Part shown: positions 31,392 to 40,936 of the stretch, piece after piece | Layout: every line of letters begins with the position of its first letter | Position numbering within the stretch: position 1 is the stretch's first letter | Assembly: GCA_004556755.1 (NCBI GenBank) | Contig: SFFW01000006.1 | Coordinates: 1-64,000 of the forward strand | Length of the DNA stretch: 64,000 nt | DNA from: Clostridiales bacterium | Lineage (GTDB): Bacteria; Bacillota; Clostridia; Oscillospirales; Oscillospiraceae | Direction: 5' to 3' | Made by a program: the position numbers and the translations under genes | Notes under the pieces: generated by a model | What the model saw: only the letters and a program-made list of their open reading frames with translations | Databases searched by the model: none | What the model was told of the DNA's origin: nothing

Positions 31392-31425
31392 AAAAAACAG
31401 AGAGGCGACAGCCTCTCTGTTTTTA
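31392..31425. terminator. bidirectional terminator between the lipid kinase and birA
   Basis: Stem AAAACAGAGAGGC / GCCTCTCTGTTTT with a GACA loop. The far side overlaps the end of the convergent birA gene. Confidence 0.88.
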
Positions 31426-32154
31426 TATGCGTATCGAAATTTCGCCGCTGTGCAGCGTTTTGCGCTCCCCGTTGTCGTACAGGACGCAAAGCCCGAAGTC
31501 GTCGGAGATGCCCTCGGCAAGCGCTTCCGTCTCGGCGGACGGCGTTATTATCCGCACCCGCTTTCCCGGGACACGGCAAAGGCGGCGGTAGTCGGCAAGG
31601 CAGGCGCTCTCGTCGGAAAGCCACAGAGCGTAGAGCTTTTCCAGCTCCTCGACGATCGCAAGCGCAAGCCTGCCCCGCTCCGGCGCCGCCCCCGTTTCGG
31701 TGTAGAGCGACCCGGCAGTCTCCCGCAGCTCCGGCGGAAAATCCTCACGCAGCTCCGAGACGTTCAGCCCGATACCCACGACGACGTAGGATAGCCTCCC
31801 CTCCGACACCTCGCTTTCGCACAGTATGCCGCAAATTTTTTTGCCGCCGAGGAACAGATCGTTTACCCATTTTATCTCCGGCTCAACGCCGCAAATGCGC
31901 TTCACGGCACGGCACACCGCAACGGCGGCGGCGGGCGTGAGACTTGCGCAGCGCACGGGGTCGCAGTCGGGGCGCAGCAGCACGGACAGGTAAATGCCCT
32001 TGCCCGCAAGCGAGGCAAAGCTCCTGCCGAGCCTGCCCCGTCCGGCGGTCTGAGCGTCCGCCAAAACGACGGTGCCGTGCGGGAGCTCATCTGCACTGCG
32101 GCGCAGATATGCGTTGGTGGAATCCACCGATTCAAGACAGATTATTTTGTTCAT
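31423..32154 (-). CDS. birA: biotin-[acetyl-CoA-carboxylase] ligase, no DNA-binding domain
   Basis: 243 residues. Starts directly with the catalytic domain: ESVDSTNAYLRR near residue 8, then GRGRLGRSF near residue 38 (biotinyl-adenylate loop), KWVNDLFLGGKKICGIL and VVGIGLNV. The N-terminal helix-turn-helix of the bifunctional BirA is absent, so it probably cannot repress transcription. Its start overlaps the end of the YkvI-type gene by 23 bp. Confidence 0.92.
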   Translation of the reverse strand: MNKIICLESVDSTNAYLRRSADELPHGTVVLADAQTAGRGRLGRSFASLAGKGIYLSVLLRPDCDPVRCASLTPAAAVAVCRAVKRICGVEPEIKWVNDLFLGGKKICGILCESEVSEGRLSYVVVGIGLNVSELREDFPPELRETAGSLYTETGAAPERGRLALAIVEELEKLYALWLSDESACLADYRRLCRVPGKRVRIITPSAETEALAEGISDDFGLCVLYDNGERKTLHSGEISIRI

Positions 32155-33193
32155 GCTTCACCTTAATATAATGTATCGTCATCAGTATTATAAACACAAA
32201 GCTCAGATACCCGAGCAGCGGATAGACAAAGCCCACGAGATCGCCGAAGCCGTACAGACTGCCGCAGAACATCAAAGCGGCGCAAAGAAGCGTCGGTGCC
32301 TTGGGATGCGCCGAGAGCGTGCGTGACTTCAGCTTCAGCGTATTCGTCAGCGCAACGAGCGCCGAGACCGAGGTGCCGAACATCGCAAGCAGGAGCAGCA
32401 CCCCGTAAAGAGCGGCAAGGATCGGCGAAAGCCCGCTTGCGAAGGCGAGCATCGGAAGCTCGGCGTCGGCGTATTTCGGAGCTGCCGACACGCACAGAAG
32501 CACGCTTCCGGCAACGCAGAGCAGGATGCCCGCCCCGACCAGAACGCCGCCGAAAACGGAGCGGGAGCTTTTCATGTGTCTGCCGAGAGGGGCGATGACC
32601 GCAATTCCCGCAAAGAGGTTATACGACGCAAAGGACAGCGCCGCCGACACCCACGAACCCATGAGCGGGTTGCCGGGGTCCGAGCTTCCCACGGAAAAAC
32701 CGAAGCGGCACAGCGCATACACCCCGAACGAAAGCGAGATAAGGCACAGCAGAGGAACGGTCGCCGAGAAGACCGACACCATGCCGCTTAGCCCCGCAAG
32801 CGAGACTGCGGCGACGGCGGAGGCAAACAGCAGACCGCCGACGAAGGTCGGCAGACCGAGGAGCTGGTGAGCCAAAGCGCCGACCCCGGCGGTCATGACG
32901 GTGCCGATGCAGAAAAGCAGCAGCAGCTCAAGGAAGGTCACGGCATGACGAAGTATGCCCGCCTTGCCGCCGAGGATGAGCTTATCCGCCTCGTCATATC
33001 CCGTGAGCCGATTGAGCTTCAGCATAAGCACGCCCGCCGCCGACAGCACAAGCAGCGCAAGCAGCAGCCCGGCAACGCCGAGGGTGCCGAAGCTCCCGAA
33101 AAACTGCCAAAGCTCCTGCCCCGAAACGTAGCCCGCTCCGAGGAAGCAGCCCGCAAAGGACAGTCCGAGTTTTAATGAACCGATCTTTTTCAT
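32132..33193 (-). CDS. YkvI-like membrane protein
   Basis: 353 residues, about ten hydrophobic segments. The start KLGLSFAGCFLGAGYVSGQE is typical of the YkvI group within the APC transporter superfamily. Substrate unknown. Transcribed divergently from a TetR-type regulator, which suggests that regulator controls it. Ends overlapping birA. Confidence 0.8.
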   Translation of the reverse strand: MKKIGSLKLGLSFAGCFLGAGYVSGQELWQFFGSFGTLGVAGLLLALLVLSAAGVLMLKLNRLTGYDEADKLILGGKAGILRHAVTFLELLLLFCIGTVMTAGVGALAHQLLGLPTFVGGLLFASAVAAVSLAGLSGMVSVFSATVPLLCLISLSFGVYALCRFGFSVGSSDPGNPLMGSWVSAALSFASYNLFAGIAVIAPLGRHMKSSRSVFGGVLVGAGILLCVAGSVLLCVSAAPKYADAELPMLAFASGLSPILAALYGVLLLLAMFGTSVSALVALTNTLKLKSRTLSAHPKAPTLLCAALMFCGSLYGFGDLVGFVYPLLGYLSFVFIILMTIHYIKVKHEQNNLS

Positions 33194-33218
33194 GCCATAC
33201 TCCCGATTTTTCTTCCTT

Positions 33219-33251
33219 CTTGCATTTTAACGCAGGCTAAATGCAAGTCAA
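33219..33251 (-). promoter_or_regulatory. ykvI-like promoter with an embedded inverted repeat (candidate TetR operator)
   Basis: Minus-strand -35 TTGACT (33246-33251), 16-bp spacer, -10 TAAAAT (33224-33229). A perfect 9-bp inverted repeat CTTGCATTT (33219-33227) / AAATGCAAG (33239-33247) spans the -10 and touches the -35, as expected for a repressor site. Confidence 0.55.
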
Positions 33252-33291
33252 TAGACAAAAGTGAACAAATTGAAAAATTTCGCACATACTG

Positions 33292-33320
33292 TTGAATTCG
33301 GGCGCAAACCGTGATATTTT
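33292..33320 (+). promoter_or_regulatory. tetR-type gene promoter
   Basis: TTGAAT, 17-bp spacer, TATTTT, about 33 bp before the chosen start codon. Confidence 0.6.
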
Positions 33321-33352
33321 GAGCATGATAAACCTAATTTGAGGTGAACGAT

Positions 33353-33934
33353 ATGAATGCTATGAAAAAAGAGGATCGCCGTGTGAGATACACGAAGCTT
33401 GCGATAAGGGAGAGCTTTCTCGCTCTGCTTTCGGAAAAGCCCATCGAGAAGATCAGTGTGACCGAGATATGCAAGCGTGCGGATATCAACAGAGGCACCT
33501 TCTACTCGCATTACGCAGACCCCTTTGACCTAAAGCACCAGCTTGAGCTTGAGCTGACAAACGCCTTTGCGGAGAGCCGTGCGGCGCTCGGCGTAAAGCG
33601 TCTGTCTGCGGTCGACATTTTCCGGGTGCTGAAGGAGAACCGTGAGCTTTGCGGCGTTTTCTACGGTCCCCACGGCGACAGCAAGGCGATGCGCAGTATT
33701 ATATTTGAGTACTCCGGCGGATATGTCGAGGATCTTCTGCACGACTGCCCGGCGCTGTCCGAGGCGCATCTGCGCTGCCTGCGGGAGATGCTCGTTTCGG
33801 CGACCTCCACCATGCTCAAGTATTGGTACGAGCATGAGATGAAGGGTGATCCGGAGATCATGGCAAAGGCGCTGGAGAGCTTTTGCGACGGCGGCGCACT
33901 GAGCTTTGTGCAGCGGATCGAGTCGCAGGATTGA
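33353..33934 (+). CDS. TetR/AcrR-family transcription regulator
   Basis: 193 residues. N-terminal helix-turn-helix: RYTKLAIRESFLALLSEKP and KISVTEICKRADINRGTFYS. The C-terminal ligand domain resembles the TetR_C_7-like class (HDCPALSEAHLRCLREML). I chose the ATG 8 bp after GAGGTG; a GTG further upstream lies in the ribosome binding site. Likely controls the divergent YkvI-like gene. Confidence 0.85.
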   Translation: MNAMKKEDRRVRYTKLAIRESFLALLSEKPIEKISVTEICKRADINRGTFYSHYADPFDLKHQLELELTNAFAESRAALGVKRLSAVDIFRVLKENRELCGVFYGPHGDSKAMRSIIFEYSGGYVEDLLHDCPALSEAHLRCLREMLVSATSTMLKYWYEHEMKGDPEIMAKALESFCDGGALSFVQRIESQD

Positions 33935-34013
33935 CATAATAATGTTGAAAACATTGTTGATATTGTTGAAGAAATCAAGTAATATCAAGGACTTTTGAAA
34001 ACGGAGGGCTTGA

Positions 34014-35174
34014 ATGAAGAGAATTATTGCAACACTTTCGGCGGTTTTGATGCTTTTTTCGCTTTGCGGCTGCACGGGCGGAGAGAATGCGCCGACAAAC
34101 TCAAAAGGGCCGACCGGCGCAAACGATACGAAGGATTTTGATCTGACGGTGAGCTATGATTTCGACTTCGGCGAGAAGTGCGCTTCCGACGGGAGCTGCT
34201 ATTTCAGATACTCGACGAATCGGGCGACGCTTACCGAGGGCTGCGACAAGGCCTCCGTCGAAAAGATAAACGCAGCGCTTGACGAGGCTTATGATTCCCT
34301 GCAGAGCCAGCTTGACGAAACGGCGGAATATGCCGCACTGTTTTCCGACGAGGGCGGCACACAGCTCCCTCTTGAGTACAGCTTCGATACGCAGGTGATG
34401 CGGGGCGATGCAAACGTGCTGAGCATCGCCGTAGACGTCTATGCCTACACCGGCGGCGTTCACGGAATGAGCGGCAGAACGGTGCTTAACTTTGACCCCC
34501 GAACCGGAGAGCGGCTCTATTTCCCCGACCTCGGCAAGGACGGTGATGCGCTCAGCGACTTCGTGCTTGACTACATCACGCAGCTTGCCAAGGGTTACAG
34601 CGGCTATGAGACGGTCACGCTGAGTACGCTGCCCGATCTCATCGAGAACGAACAGTGGTACTTCACCGAGACGGGTCTTATGGTATACGCCGACGCATAT
34701 CAGGTGGCGAGCTACGCCGCCGGGCGCATGGGCTTCCTCGTGCCTTACGAGGAGCTGACGGGTAAGGTGCTCGACAAGTACATACCCGTTTACGGCAGCG
34801 ATTCCGATGCGGAAATGAAGGCGGACGTCTCAAACGCCGAGGGCAGTGAAAACCGTACGATCGTGGGCTCTGCCGTCGTGGACGCCGGAGGTCAGGAGGT
34901 CCTGCTCACGACAAGCGGCAAGGTATACAATCTGCGTATATACTACGCACTGCTTGCAGACGGCGGTATGCAGCTTGAGCGGCAGCGGGATCTGTTCTAC
35001 CGCAGCTCGCTCGACACAAGCGAGGGCGTGACGGTGACGGTGTACATTCCCGACGTATACTGCAACGTCGTGGTGAGCTACATGACCGCCGACGGCGGCT
35101 TCGTGAAAATGGGCATATTCCAGAGCGGCAAGGACGGCTCCGTGTACCTTGCCCCCTGCGACGATCTGGATTGA
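34014..35174 (+). CDS. lipoprotein with DUF4163/DUF3298-like domains
   Basis: 386 residues. Signal peptide with lipobox ending at Cys20 (LFSLCGC), so it is an exported lipoprotein. The middle resembles the PdaC/RsiV-type extracellular region: DVYAYTGGVHGMSGRTVLNFD, then GERLYFPDLGKDG and FYFTETGLMVYAD-like text (seen as WYFTETGLMVYADAYQVASY). The C-terminal 110 residues look like an added beta-domain. Function unknown. GGAGGG 9 bp before the ATG. Confidence 0.75.
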   Translation: MKRIIATLSAVLMLFSLCGCTGGENAPTNSKGPTGANDTKDFDLTVSYDFDFGEKCASDGSCYFRYSTNRATLTEGCDKASVEKINAALDEAYDSLQSQLDETAEYAALFSDEGGTQLPLEYSFDTQVMRGDANVLSIAVDVYAYTGGVHGMSGRTVLNFDPRTGERLYFPDLGKDGDALSDFVLDYITQLAKGYSGYETVTLSTLPDLIENEQWYFTETGLMVYADAYQVASYAAGRMGFLVPYEELTGKVLDKYIPVYGSDSDAEMKADVSNAEGSENRTIVGSAVVDAGGQEVLLTTSGKVYNLRIYYALLADGGMQLERQRDLFYRSSLDTSEGVTVTVYIPDVYCNVVVSYMTADGGFVKMGIFQSGKDGSVYLAPCDDLD

Positions 35175-35202
35175 CGCAGCGCCGCACACAATAAAAACTT
35201 TT

Positions 35203-35239
35203 GAGAAAAGCCGACGGAGTGCGGCTTTTCTCTTTTTTT
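35203..35239 (+). terminator. terminator after the lipoprotein gene
   Basis: Stem GAGAAAAGCCG / CGGCTTTTCTC with an ACGGAGTG loop and T7 run. Confidence 0.85.
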
Positions 35240-35252
35240 ATTCATTTTTGTG

Positions 35253-35261
35253 TGTTATAAT
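35253..35261 (+). promoter_or_regulatory. extended -10 promoter of secA
   Basis: TGTTATAAT, an extended -10 element, 43 bp before the secA ATG. The -35 region is only T-rich. Confidence 0.5.
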
Positions 35262-35303
35262 CTACTATGTATAGGAATCTAATCTCACAAGAAAGGCATT
35301 ACT

Positions 35304-38075
35304 ATGGGTCTACTTGATAAACTGTTCGGCAGCCATACCGAAAAGGAACTGAAAAAAATATATCCCATTGCGGATAAGATAGAGGCGTTGGAGCCTAAGA
35401 TGCAGGCTCTTTCCGATGCAGAGCTTCGTGCAAAGACGGACGAATTCAAGGAGCGCTACAATGCGGGCGAGGAGCTTGACGACCTCCTGCCGGAGGCGTT
35501 TGCCGCCGTGCGTGAGGCGGCGTGGCGTGTCCTCGGAATGAAGCCCTTCAGGGTGCAGCTTATCGGCGGCATCGTCCTGCATCAGGGACGCATTGCCGAA
35601 ATGAAGACCGGCGAAGGTAAGACCCTTGTCGCAGTCGCTCCGGCGTACTTAAACGCCATTGCGGGCAAGGGCGTCCACATCGTCACGGTCAACGACTACC
35701 TTGCCAGACGTGACAGCGAGTGGATGGGCAAGGTGCATCGCTTCATGGGTCTTGAGGTCGGACTTATCGTCCACGGGCTTTCGACCGAGGAGCGACAGAA
35801 GGCGTACAACGCCGACATAACCTACGGCACCAACAATGAGATGGGCTTCGACTATCTGCGTGACAACATGGCGATATACAGGGAGCGCATGGTGCAGAGA
35901 GGTCACAGCTTCGCCATCGTGGACGAGGTGGACTCCATCCTCATCGACGAGGCGAGAACGCCGCTCATCATCTCCGGCCAGGGCGACGAAAGCACCGACC
36001 TGTACCGCCAGGCGGACGATTTCGTGAGCCGCCTAAAGAAGCTCGTGTACGCCAGCACCGACTCCAAGGAGGAGGAAGCGGAGGATATCGACGCCGACTA
36101 CATCGTGGACGAAAAGGCCCGCACCGCAACGCTCACCGCAAGGGGCATCGCCAAGGCGGAGCGTGCGTTCAACCTCGAAAACTACTCCGACATCGAAAAC
36201 TCCACCCTCACGCACCACATAAATCAGGCGCTCCGTGCGCACGGCATAATGAAGCGTGACATCGACTATGTCGTCAAGGACGGGGAGATACTTATCGTTG
36301 ACGAGTTCACGGGTCGTATCATGCTCGGCCGCCGCTACAGCGAGGGTCTGCATCAGGCGATCGAGGCGAAGGAACACGTTGACGTGCAGCGTGAGAACAA
36401 GACGCTTGCGACGATAACCTTCCAGAACTACTTCAGACTGTACGACAAGCTGTCCGGCATGACCGGTACCGCAGCCACCGAGGAGGAGGAATTTGCGGCG
36501 ATATATCAGCTTGACATCGTTGAGATACCGACGAACAAGCCCGTTGCGAGGATAGACCACCCCGACGTGGTGTACAAGAACGAGACGGGCAAGAACCATG
36601 CGATAATCAATCAGATAATCGAGTGTCACGAGAAGGGTCAGCCCGTCCTCGTCGGCACCATCTCCATCGAAAAGAGCGAGTATCTGTCGGGACTTCTAAA
36701 GCGCAAGGGCATTGCGCACAACGTGCTGAACGCAAAGCACCACGAGAAGGAAGCTGAGATCGTCGCACAGGCGGGCAAGCTCGGCGCCGTCACCATCGCC
36801 ACCAACATGGCGGGCCGAGGCACCGACATCATGCTCGGCGGCAACGCCGAGTACCTTGCAAAGACCGACCTGCGCAAGGCGGGCTTTACGGACGAGGTCA
36901 TCGCCGAGGCGACCGGCTTTGCCGACACCGACGACGAGGAGATCTTAAAGGCGAGGGAGATGTTCCGCAGCCGCATGGAGGCGCACAAGAGCGTCTGCTC
37001 CGCAGAAGCCGAAAAGGTCAGAGCTGCAGGGGGCTTATTCATCCTCGGCACCGAGCGCCACGAATCGAGACGAATCGACAATCAGCTCAGAGGCCGTTCC
37101 GGCCGTCAGGGCGACCCCGGCGAGAGCCGCTTCTTCCTTGCGATGACGGACGACGTCATGCGTCTTTTCGGCTCGGAGCGCATCATGGGCATGATGGAGA
37201 CCCTCGGCGTGGACGACGATACGCCGCTTGACCACAAGATGCTGTCCGGTGCGATCGAGCAGGCGCAGAAGACCGTCGAGAGCCGCAACTTCCAGACGAG
37301 AAAGAGCGTTCTGGAGTACGACGACGTCATGAACCAGCAGCGCAACATCATATACGACGAGCGCCGCAAGGTGCTTGACGGAGAGGATCTGCGTGAGCAT
37401 ATAAACGGCATGATCCGCGAGTTCATCACCGGCACGGTGAGCGACTCGCTCCACGGCGGCAGCGTCGAGAACGCAGAGCATCTTGCCGAGACGCTGGCCC
37501 CCTTCGAGAAGCTGTTCCTGCGCCATGGCGAGCTAAGCATGGACTCCTTCAGCGGACGCATAAACAGCGAAAAGCTCAGCGATGCGCTGTACGAGATCGC
37601 ACAGCGGGTCTATGACGAGCGTGAAAAGGAGTTCGGACTTGACCCGAACGGCGTTCCCGTCATGCGTGAGCTTGAGCGTGTCATCATGCTGCGGGTTGTC
37701 GACGAATACTGGATGGACCACATCGACGCAATGGCGGAGCTTAAACGGGGCATCGGACTTCGGGGCTACGGCAACATAAAGCCCATCGACGCATACAAGC
37801 ACGAGGGCTTCGATATGTTCGAGGCAATGATAAACGGCATCCGTGAGGAGACGGTGCGCCGCGTCTACACGGTGCGTGTGCGCAAGGAAGCGCCCATACA
37901 GCGCCGTGCGGTCGCAAAGAACGCCGCCGCAAACGTCGGCGGTGAGCCGGTGAAGAAAAAGCCCGTCCGCAAGGTCGCAAAGCCGGGGCGCAACGATCCC
38001 TGCCCCTGCGGAAAAATGAAGCCCGACGGCAGCCGCAGGCTCAAGTACAAGGAATGCTGCGGCAGAAACGAGTAA
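35304..38075 (+). CDS. secA: preprotein translocase ATPase SecA
   Basis: 923 residues, normal length. The motor drives export through SecYEG. Walker A MKTGEGKTL at residues 100-108, the DEVDSILIDEARTPLIISG region near 208 (Walker B), MAGRGTDIMLGG near 505, LRGRSGRQGDPG, and a C-terminal zinc motif DPCPCGKMKP ending KECCGRNE that binds SecB-like partners or lipid. Complete, no frameshift. AAGAAAGG ribosome binding site. Confidence 0.98.
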   Translation: MGLLDKLFGSHTEKELKKIYPIADKIEALEPKMQALSDAELRAKTDEFKERYNAGEELDDLLPEAFAAVREAAWRVLGMKPFRVQLIGGIVLHQGRIAEMKTGEGKTLVAVAPAYLNAIAGKGVHIVTVNDYLARRDSEWMGKVHRFMGLEVGLIVHGLSTEERQKAYNADITYGTNNEMGFDYLRDNMAIYRERMVQRGHSFAIVDEVDSILIDEARTPLIISGQGDESTDLYRQADDFVSRLKKLVYASTDSKEEEAEDIDADYIVDEKARTATLTARGIAKAERAFNLENYSDIENSTLTHHINQALRAHGIMKRDIDYVVKDGEILIVDEFTGRIMLGRRYSEGLHQAIEAKEHVDVQRENKTLATITFQNYFRLYDKLSGMTGTAATEEEEFAAIYQLDIVEIPTNKPVARIDHPDVVYKNETGKNHAIINQIIECHEKGQPVLVGTISIEKSEYLSGLLKRKGIAHNVLNAKHHEKEAEIVAQAGKLGAVTIATNMAGRGTDIMLGGNAEYLAKTDLRKAGFTDEVIAEATGFADTDDEEILKAREMFRSRMEAHKSVCSAEAEKVRAAGGLFILGTERHESRRIDNQLRGRSGRQGDPGESRFFLAMTDDVMRLFGSERIMGMMETLGVDDDTPLDHKMLSGAIEQAQKTVESRNFQTRKSVLEYDDVMNQQRNIIYDERRKVLDGEDLREHINGMIREFITGTVSDSLHGGSVENAEHLAETLAPFEKLFLRHGELSMDSFSGRINSEKLSDALYEIAQRVYDEREKEFGLDPNGVPVMRELERVIMLRVVDEYWMDHIDAMAELKRGIGLRGYGNIKPIDAYKHEGFDMFEAMINGIREETVRRVYTVRVRKEAPIQRRAVAKNAAANVGGEPVKKKPVRKVAKPGRNDPCPCGKMKPDGSRRLKYKECCGRNE

Positions 38076-38078
38076 ATT

Positions 38079-38873
38079 ATGGCATTTATCGAAAATCGGG
38101 TCGGCGACTGCGTTTTCATGACGAGCAGTCTGCTTTCCTCCCGTCATATGTTCACAACGAGACTCGGTGGCGTGAGCGAGGGCGTGTACGAGTCGTGGAA
38201 TCTCGGTGAAAACCGGGGCGACGACCTCGCCTGCGTGCGTGAAAACTTCCGCAGAGCGGGTGCGCTCATGGGTACGGACGCCGACGGCTTTGTCATCACA
38301 AAGCAGGTACACGGCACCGAGGTGCGCATAGCGTCGGACGCCGACAGGCACACCGTCGGCGAGGCGGTACCCTACGCCGCGGACGGTCTCGTGACGGCTC
38401 GGAGCGGGCTTGCGCTCATGGTCTTTATCGCCGACTGCGTTCCCGTTTTGCTGGAGGATGCGCAGGCGGGCGTCATAGCCGCCGTGCATTGCGGCTGGCG
38501 CAGCTCCGTGGGCGATATTCTGGGCGTTGCGGTTCGAAAGATGTGCGCTCTGGGCGCCGAGCCTTCACGCATATGTGCGGCGATCGGCGAGAGCATCGGA
38601 GCCTGCTGCTTCGAGACGGACGCCGACGTGCCGGAGGCGGTCGAAAACTACCTCTCCGGCGACACGGCGGGGCTTATCTTCCCTCAGCCCGACGGAAAGT
38701 TCAAGGTCGATCTTCGGGGAGCCAACCGCCGCCGACTCCTGTCGCTGGGGCTGCGCCCCGAAAACATCGACGTGTCCGACGAATGCACGATGTGCAGTCG
38801 GCAAAAATACTGGTCGCACCGCGCGACGAACGGCGTTCGTGGGACGCAGGCTGCGACGATAATTCTCCCGTGA
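38079..38873 (+). CDS. pgeF: laccase-domain purine nucleoside phosphorylase-like protein
   Basis: 264 residues. COG1496 (YfiH/PgeF) family: TTRLGGVSEGVYESWNLG near the N-terminus, then ADCVPVLLEDAQAGVIAAVH with GWRSS, GACCFETD and the end CTMCSRQKYWSHR. The His/Cys residues form the metal site. Members act as adenosine/inosine phosphorylases or are linked to peptidoglycan editing. Begins 3 bp after the secA stop, so cotranscribed. Confidence 0.9.
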   Translation: MAFIENRVGDCVFMTSSLLSSRHMFTTRLGGVSEGVYESWNLGENRGDDLACVRENFRRAGALMGTDADGFVITKQVHGTEVRIASDADRHTVGEAVPYAADGLVTARSGLALMVFIADCVPVLLEDAQAGVIAAVHCGWRSSVGDILGVAVRKMCALGAEPSRICAAIGESIGACCFETDADVPEAVENYLSGDTAGLIFPQPDGKFKVDLRGANRRRLLSLGLRPENIDVSDECTMCSRQKYWSHRATNGVRGTQAATIILP

Positions 38874-38882
38874 GGAACAGAT

Positions 38883-40469
38883 ATGAGAAAGATAAAAAGA
38901 TACACGGCGCTGCTTTGCCTTGCCGCAATGCTGCTCCTGCTTTGCGGCTGCGGCGGTGCGGATACTTCCGACGACTATGTTGACGGCAAGAGCGCAGGCA
39001 AGTACCTCAGCCAAATGGCTGCGGCGGATGACGTGTTTTCCCTCAACTACAACAGCGCATACAGCATGAATCCGCTCGTTGCGACGAACACGAACAATCA
39101 GCTCGTGTGCTGCCTCGTGTACGACAATATGCTTGAGCTGACGAACTCCTACAGCGTTGAGTACAACGTCATAACCGCCTACTCCAGCTCCGACGGCGGT
39201 CAGACATGGACCTTCAAGGTCGAGCCGGGCAGGAAGTTTCACGATGGCAGCGACGTCAGCGCATATGACGTCGCATACTCCATACAGTGCGCAAGAGGCT
39301 CCGACCGCTTCAGAGACAGGCTGAGCTACGTTGCGGGCTGCTCCGCAAACGATGCGGAGACGCTGACCGTCAGCCTTTCAAAGAAAAACATGATGTTCCC
39401 GATGCTGCTCACCGTTCCCGTCATAAAGAGCGGGAGCTACGGCGAGAGCTACCCCATAGGGTCGGGACCCTACACCTACGCCTCCGACCACCTGTCGCTC
39501 GTTGCGTCCGAGCATTACCCCAACTACCGTGCGCTCCCGCTGAAAACGGTCTATTTAAAGGAGTACACGGGCATCGACGACACGATCTCGGCGTTTCAGG
39601 ATTCGTATATCGACGCCGTGCTGAACGATCCCACGGCGACCACGAACCTCGGCTACGGCAGCGCAAACGAGATAAGAGCCTACAACAGCACGAATCTGCA
39701 CTACATCGGCTTAAACGTGCAGACGGGAATCTTCACCTACGACGCAATGCGCTTTGCGATGAATTACGCCTTTGACCGTGAGTACCTCGTCGAGCAGATG
39801 GGCAGCTACGGTATGGAAACGCCCTTCGTCGTGACCCCCGCCGCACCGTGGTACAGCAAGACGGCGGCGAAGGAGTTCGACTACGACCTCAACACGGTAA
39901 AGACCGTGTTCGCAAATCTTGGTCTTTCGGACTACGACGGCGACGGCTTCCTTGAGATGCGAAACGGCACGACGCTCGTAAATACCGACATCGACTTTAT
40001 AGTCTGCAACGCAAGCAGCATCAAGGTAAACATGGCGAGACGCTTTGCGTCCGACATGGCGTCCATCGGCATAAACGTGACGGTGGAGGAGCTGCCGTGG
40101 AGCGACTACAAGGCGAGAGTCGAGGCGGGCAACTACGATATGTATTACGCCGAGGTGCGCATGAACCCCGACTGCGACCCCTCGAAGCTCCTCGTGACGG
40201 GCAGCACTCTAAACTATGCGCTCGTCTCCGATCAGAGGGTCGAGGAGGCGATAGCCCTGTTCTTGCAGTCGGACGAGGACGGAAGGGCGGACGCCGCCGT
40301 CAATATGTGCAACGTCATCGCAACGACGGCGTACATCGTTCCGCTGTGCTATGAGCGGCACCAGCTCGTAAGTCACAGGGGCGTTATCGAGGGCATAAAG
40401 GCCTGCGAGAATAACCCCTTTTACGATATGAAAAGCTGGACGGTCAACCTGAAAACCAAGGAAAACTGA
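38883..40469 (+). CDS. ABC transporter substrate-binding lipoprotein, OppA/DppA family
   Basis: 528 residues. Lipobox ends at Cys23 (LLLLCGC). Solute-binding family 5: ITAYSSSDGGQTWTFKVEPG, FHDGSDVSAYDVAYSIQCA, YPIGSGPYTYAS and LNVQTGIFTYDAMRFAMNYA are typical. Likely binds oligopeptides or similar solutes for uptake. No permease or ATPase genes are near, so it must use components coded elsewhere or act as a sensor. Starts 10 bp after pgeF. Confidence 0.88.
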   Translation: MRKIKRYTALLCLAAMLLLLCGCGGADTSDDYVDGKSAGKYLSQMAAADDVFSLNYNSAYSMNPLVATNTNNQLVCCLVYDNMLELTNSYSVEYNVITAYSSSDGGQTWTFKVEPGRKFHDGSDVSAYDVAYSIQCARGSDRFRDRLSYVAGCSANDAETLTVSLSKKNMMFPMLLTVPVIKSGSYGESYPIGSGPYTYASDHLSLVASEHYPNYRALPLKTVYLKEYTGIDDTISAFQDSYIDAVLNDPTATTNLGYGSANEIRAYNSTNLHYIGLNVQTGIFTYDAMRFAMNYAFDREYLVEQMGSYGMETPFVVTPAAPWYSKTAAKEFDYDLNTVKTVFANLGLSDYDGDGFLEMRNGTTLVNTDIDFIVCNASSIKVNMARRFASDMASIGINVTVEELPWSDYKARVEAGNYDMYYAEVRMNPDCDPSKLLVTGSTLNYALVSDQRVEEAIALFLQSDEDGRADAAVNMCNVIATTAYIVPLCYERHQLVSHRGVIEGIKACENNPFYDMKSWTVNLKTKEN

Positions 40470-40545
40470 AAGACACACCCCCGGCGCCGATGCCCGAAGG
40501 CCGAGTCGGACACGGCAAAATTTTCGGCAGAACGGAGAAACAGAA

Positions 40546-40932
40546 ATGACTGATATTGAGCTTCTGACCATTGCGAAAAAGGCTTCCGAGAAATCCTATT
40601 CACCGTATTCCAAATTTGCCGTCGGCGCTGCGCTTGAGTGCAAGGGCGGACTGGTGTTCACCGGCTGTAATATCGAAAACGGCGCTCTGGGCGACACCAT
40701 CTGTGCCGAGCGTACCGCCTGCGTCAAGGCGGTGAGCGAGGGCTACACGGAGTTTGTGCGCATAGCGATCTACGCCGAGAGCGAGGGCTACTGTATGCCC
40801 TGCGGCTCCTGCCGGCAGTTCTTGTCGGAGTTTGACCGTGAGGGCGAGATGGAGGTGCTTTGCGCAAAGGCGGGGGGCAGGTATGTGAGCCACAGGCTCA
40901 AGGAGCTTATGCCCTATACCTTCAACTACTGA
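40546..40932 (+). CDS. cdd: cytidine deaminase
   Basis: 128 residues, normal length for the homotetrameric form. Zinc ligands in TICAERTAC (Cys with the catalytic Glu) and PCGSCRQ; SKFAVGAALEC and GCNIENG near the substrate site. Pyrimidine salvage. GGAGAA upstream. The next gene starts 5 bp on. Confidence 0.95.
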   Translation: MTDIELLTIAKKASEKSYSPYSKFAVGAALECKGGLVFTGCNIENGALGDTICAERTACVKAVSEGYTEFVRIAIYAESEGYCMPCGSCRQFLSEFDREGEMEVLCAKAGGRYVSHRLKELMPYTFNY

Positions 40933-40936
40933 GCCT

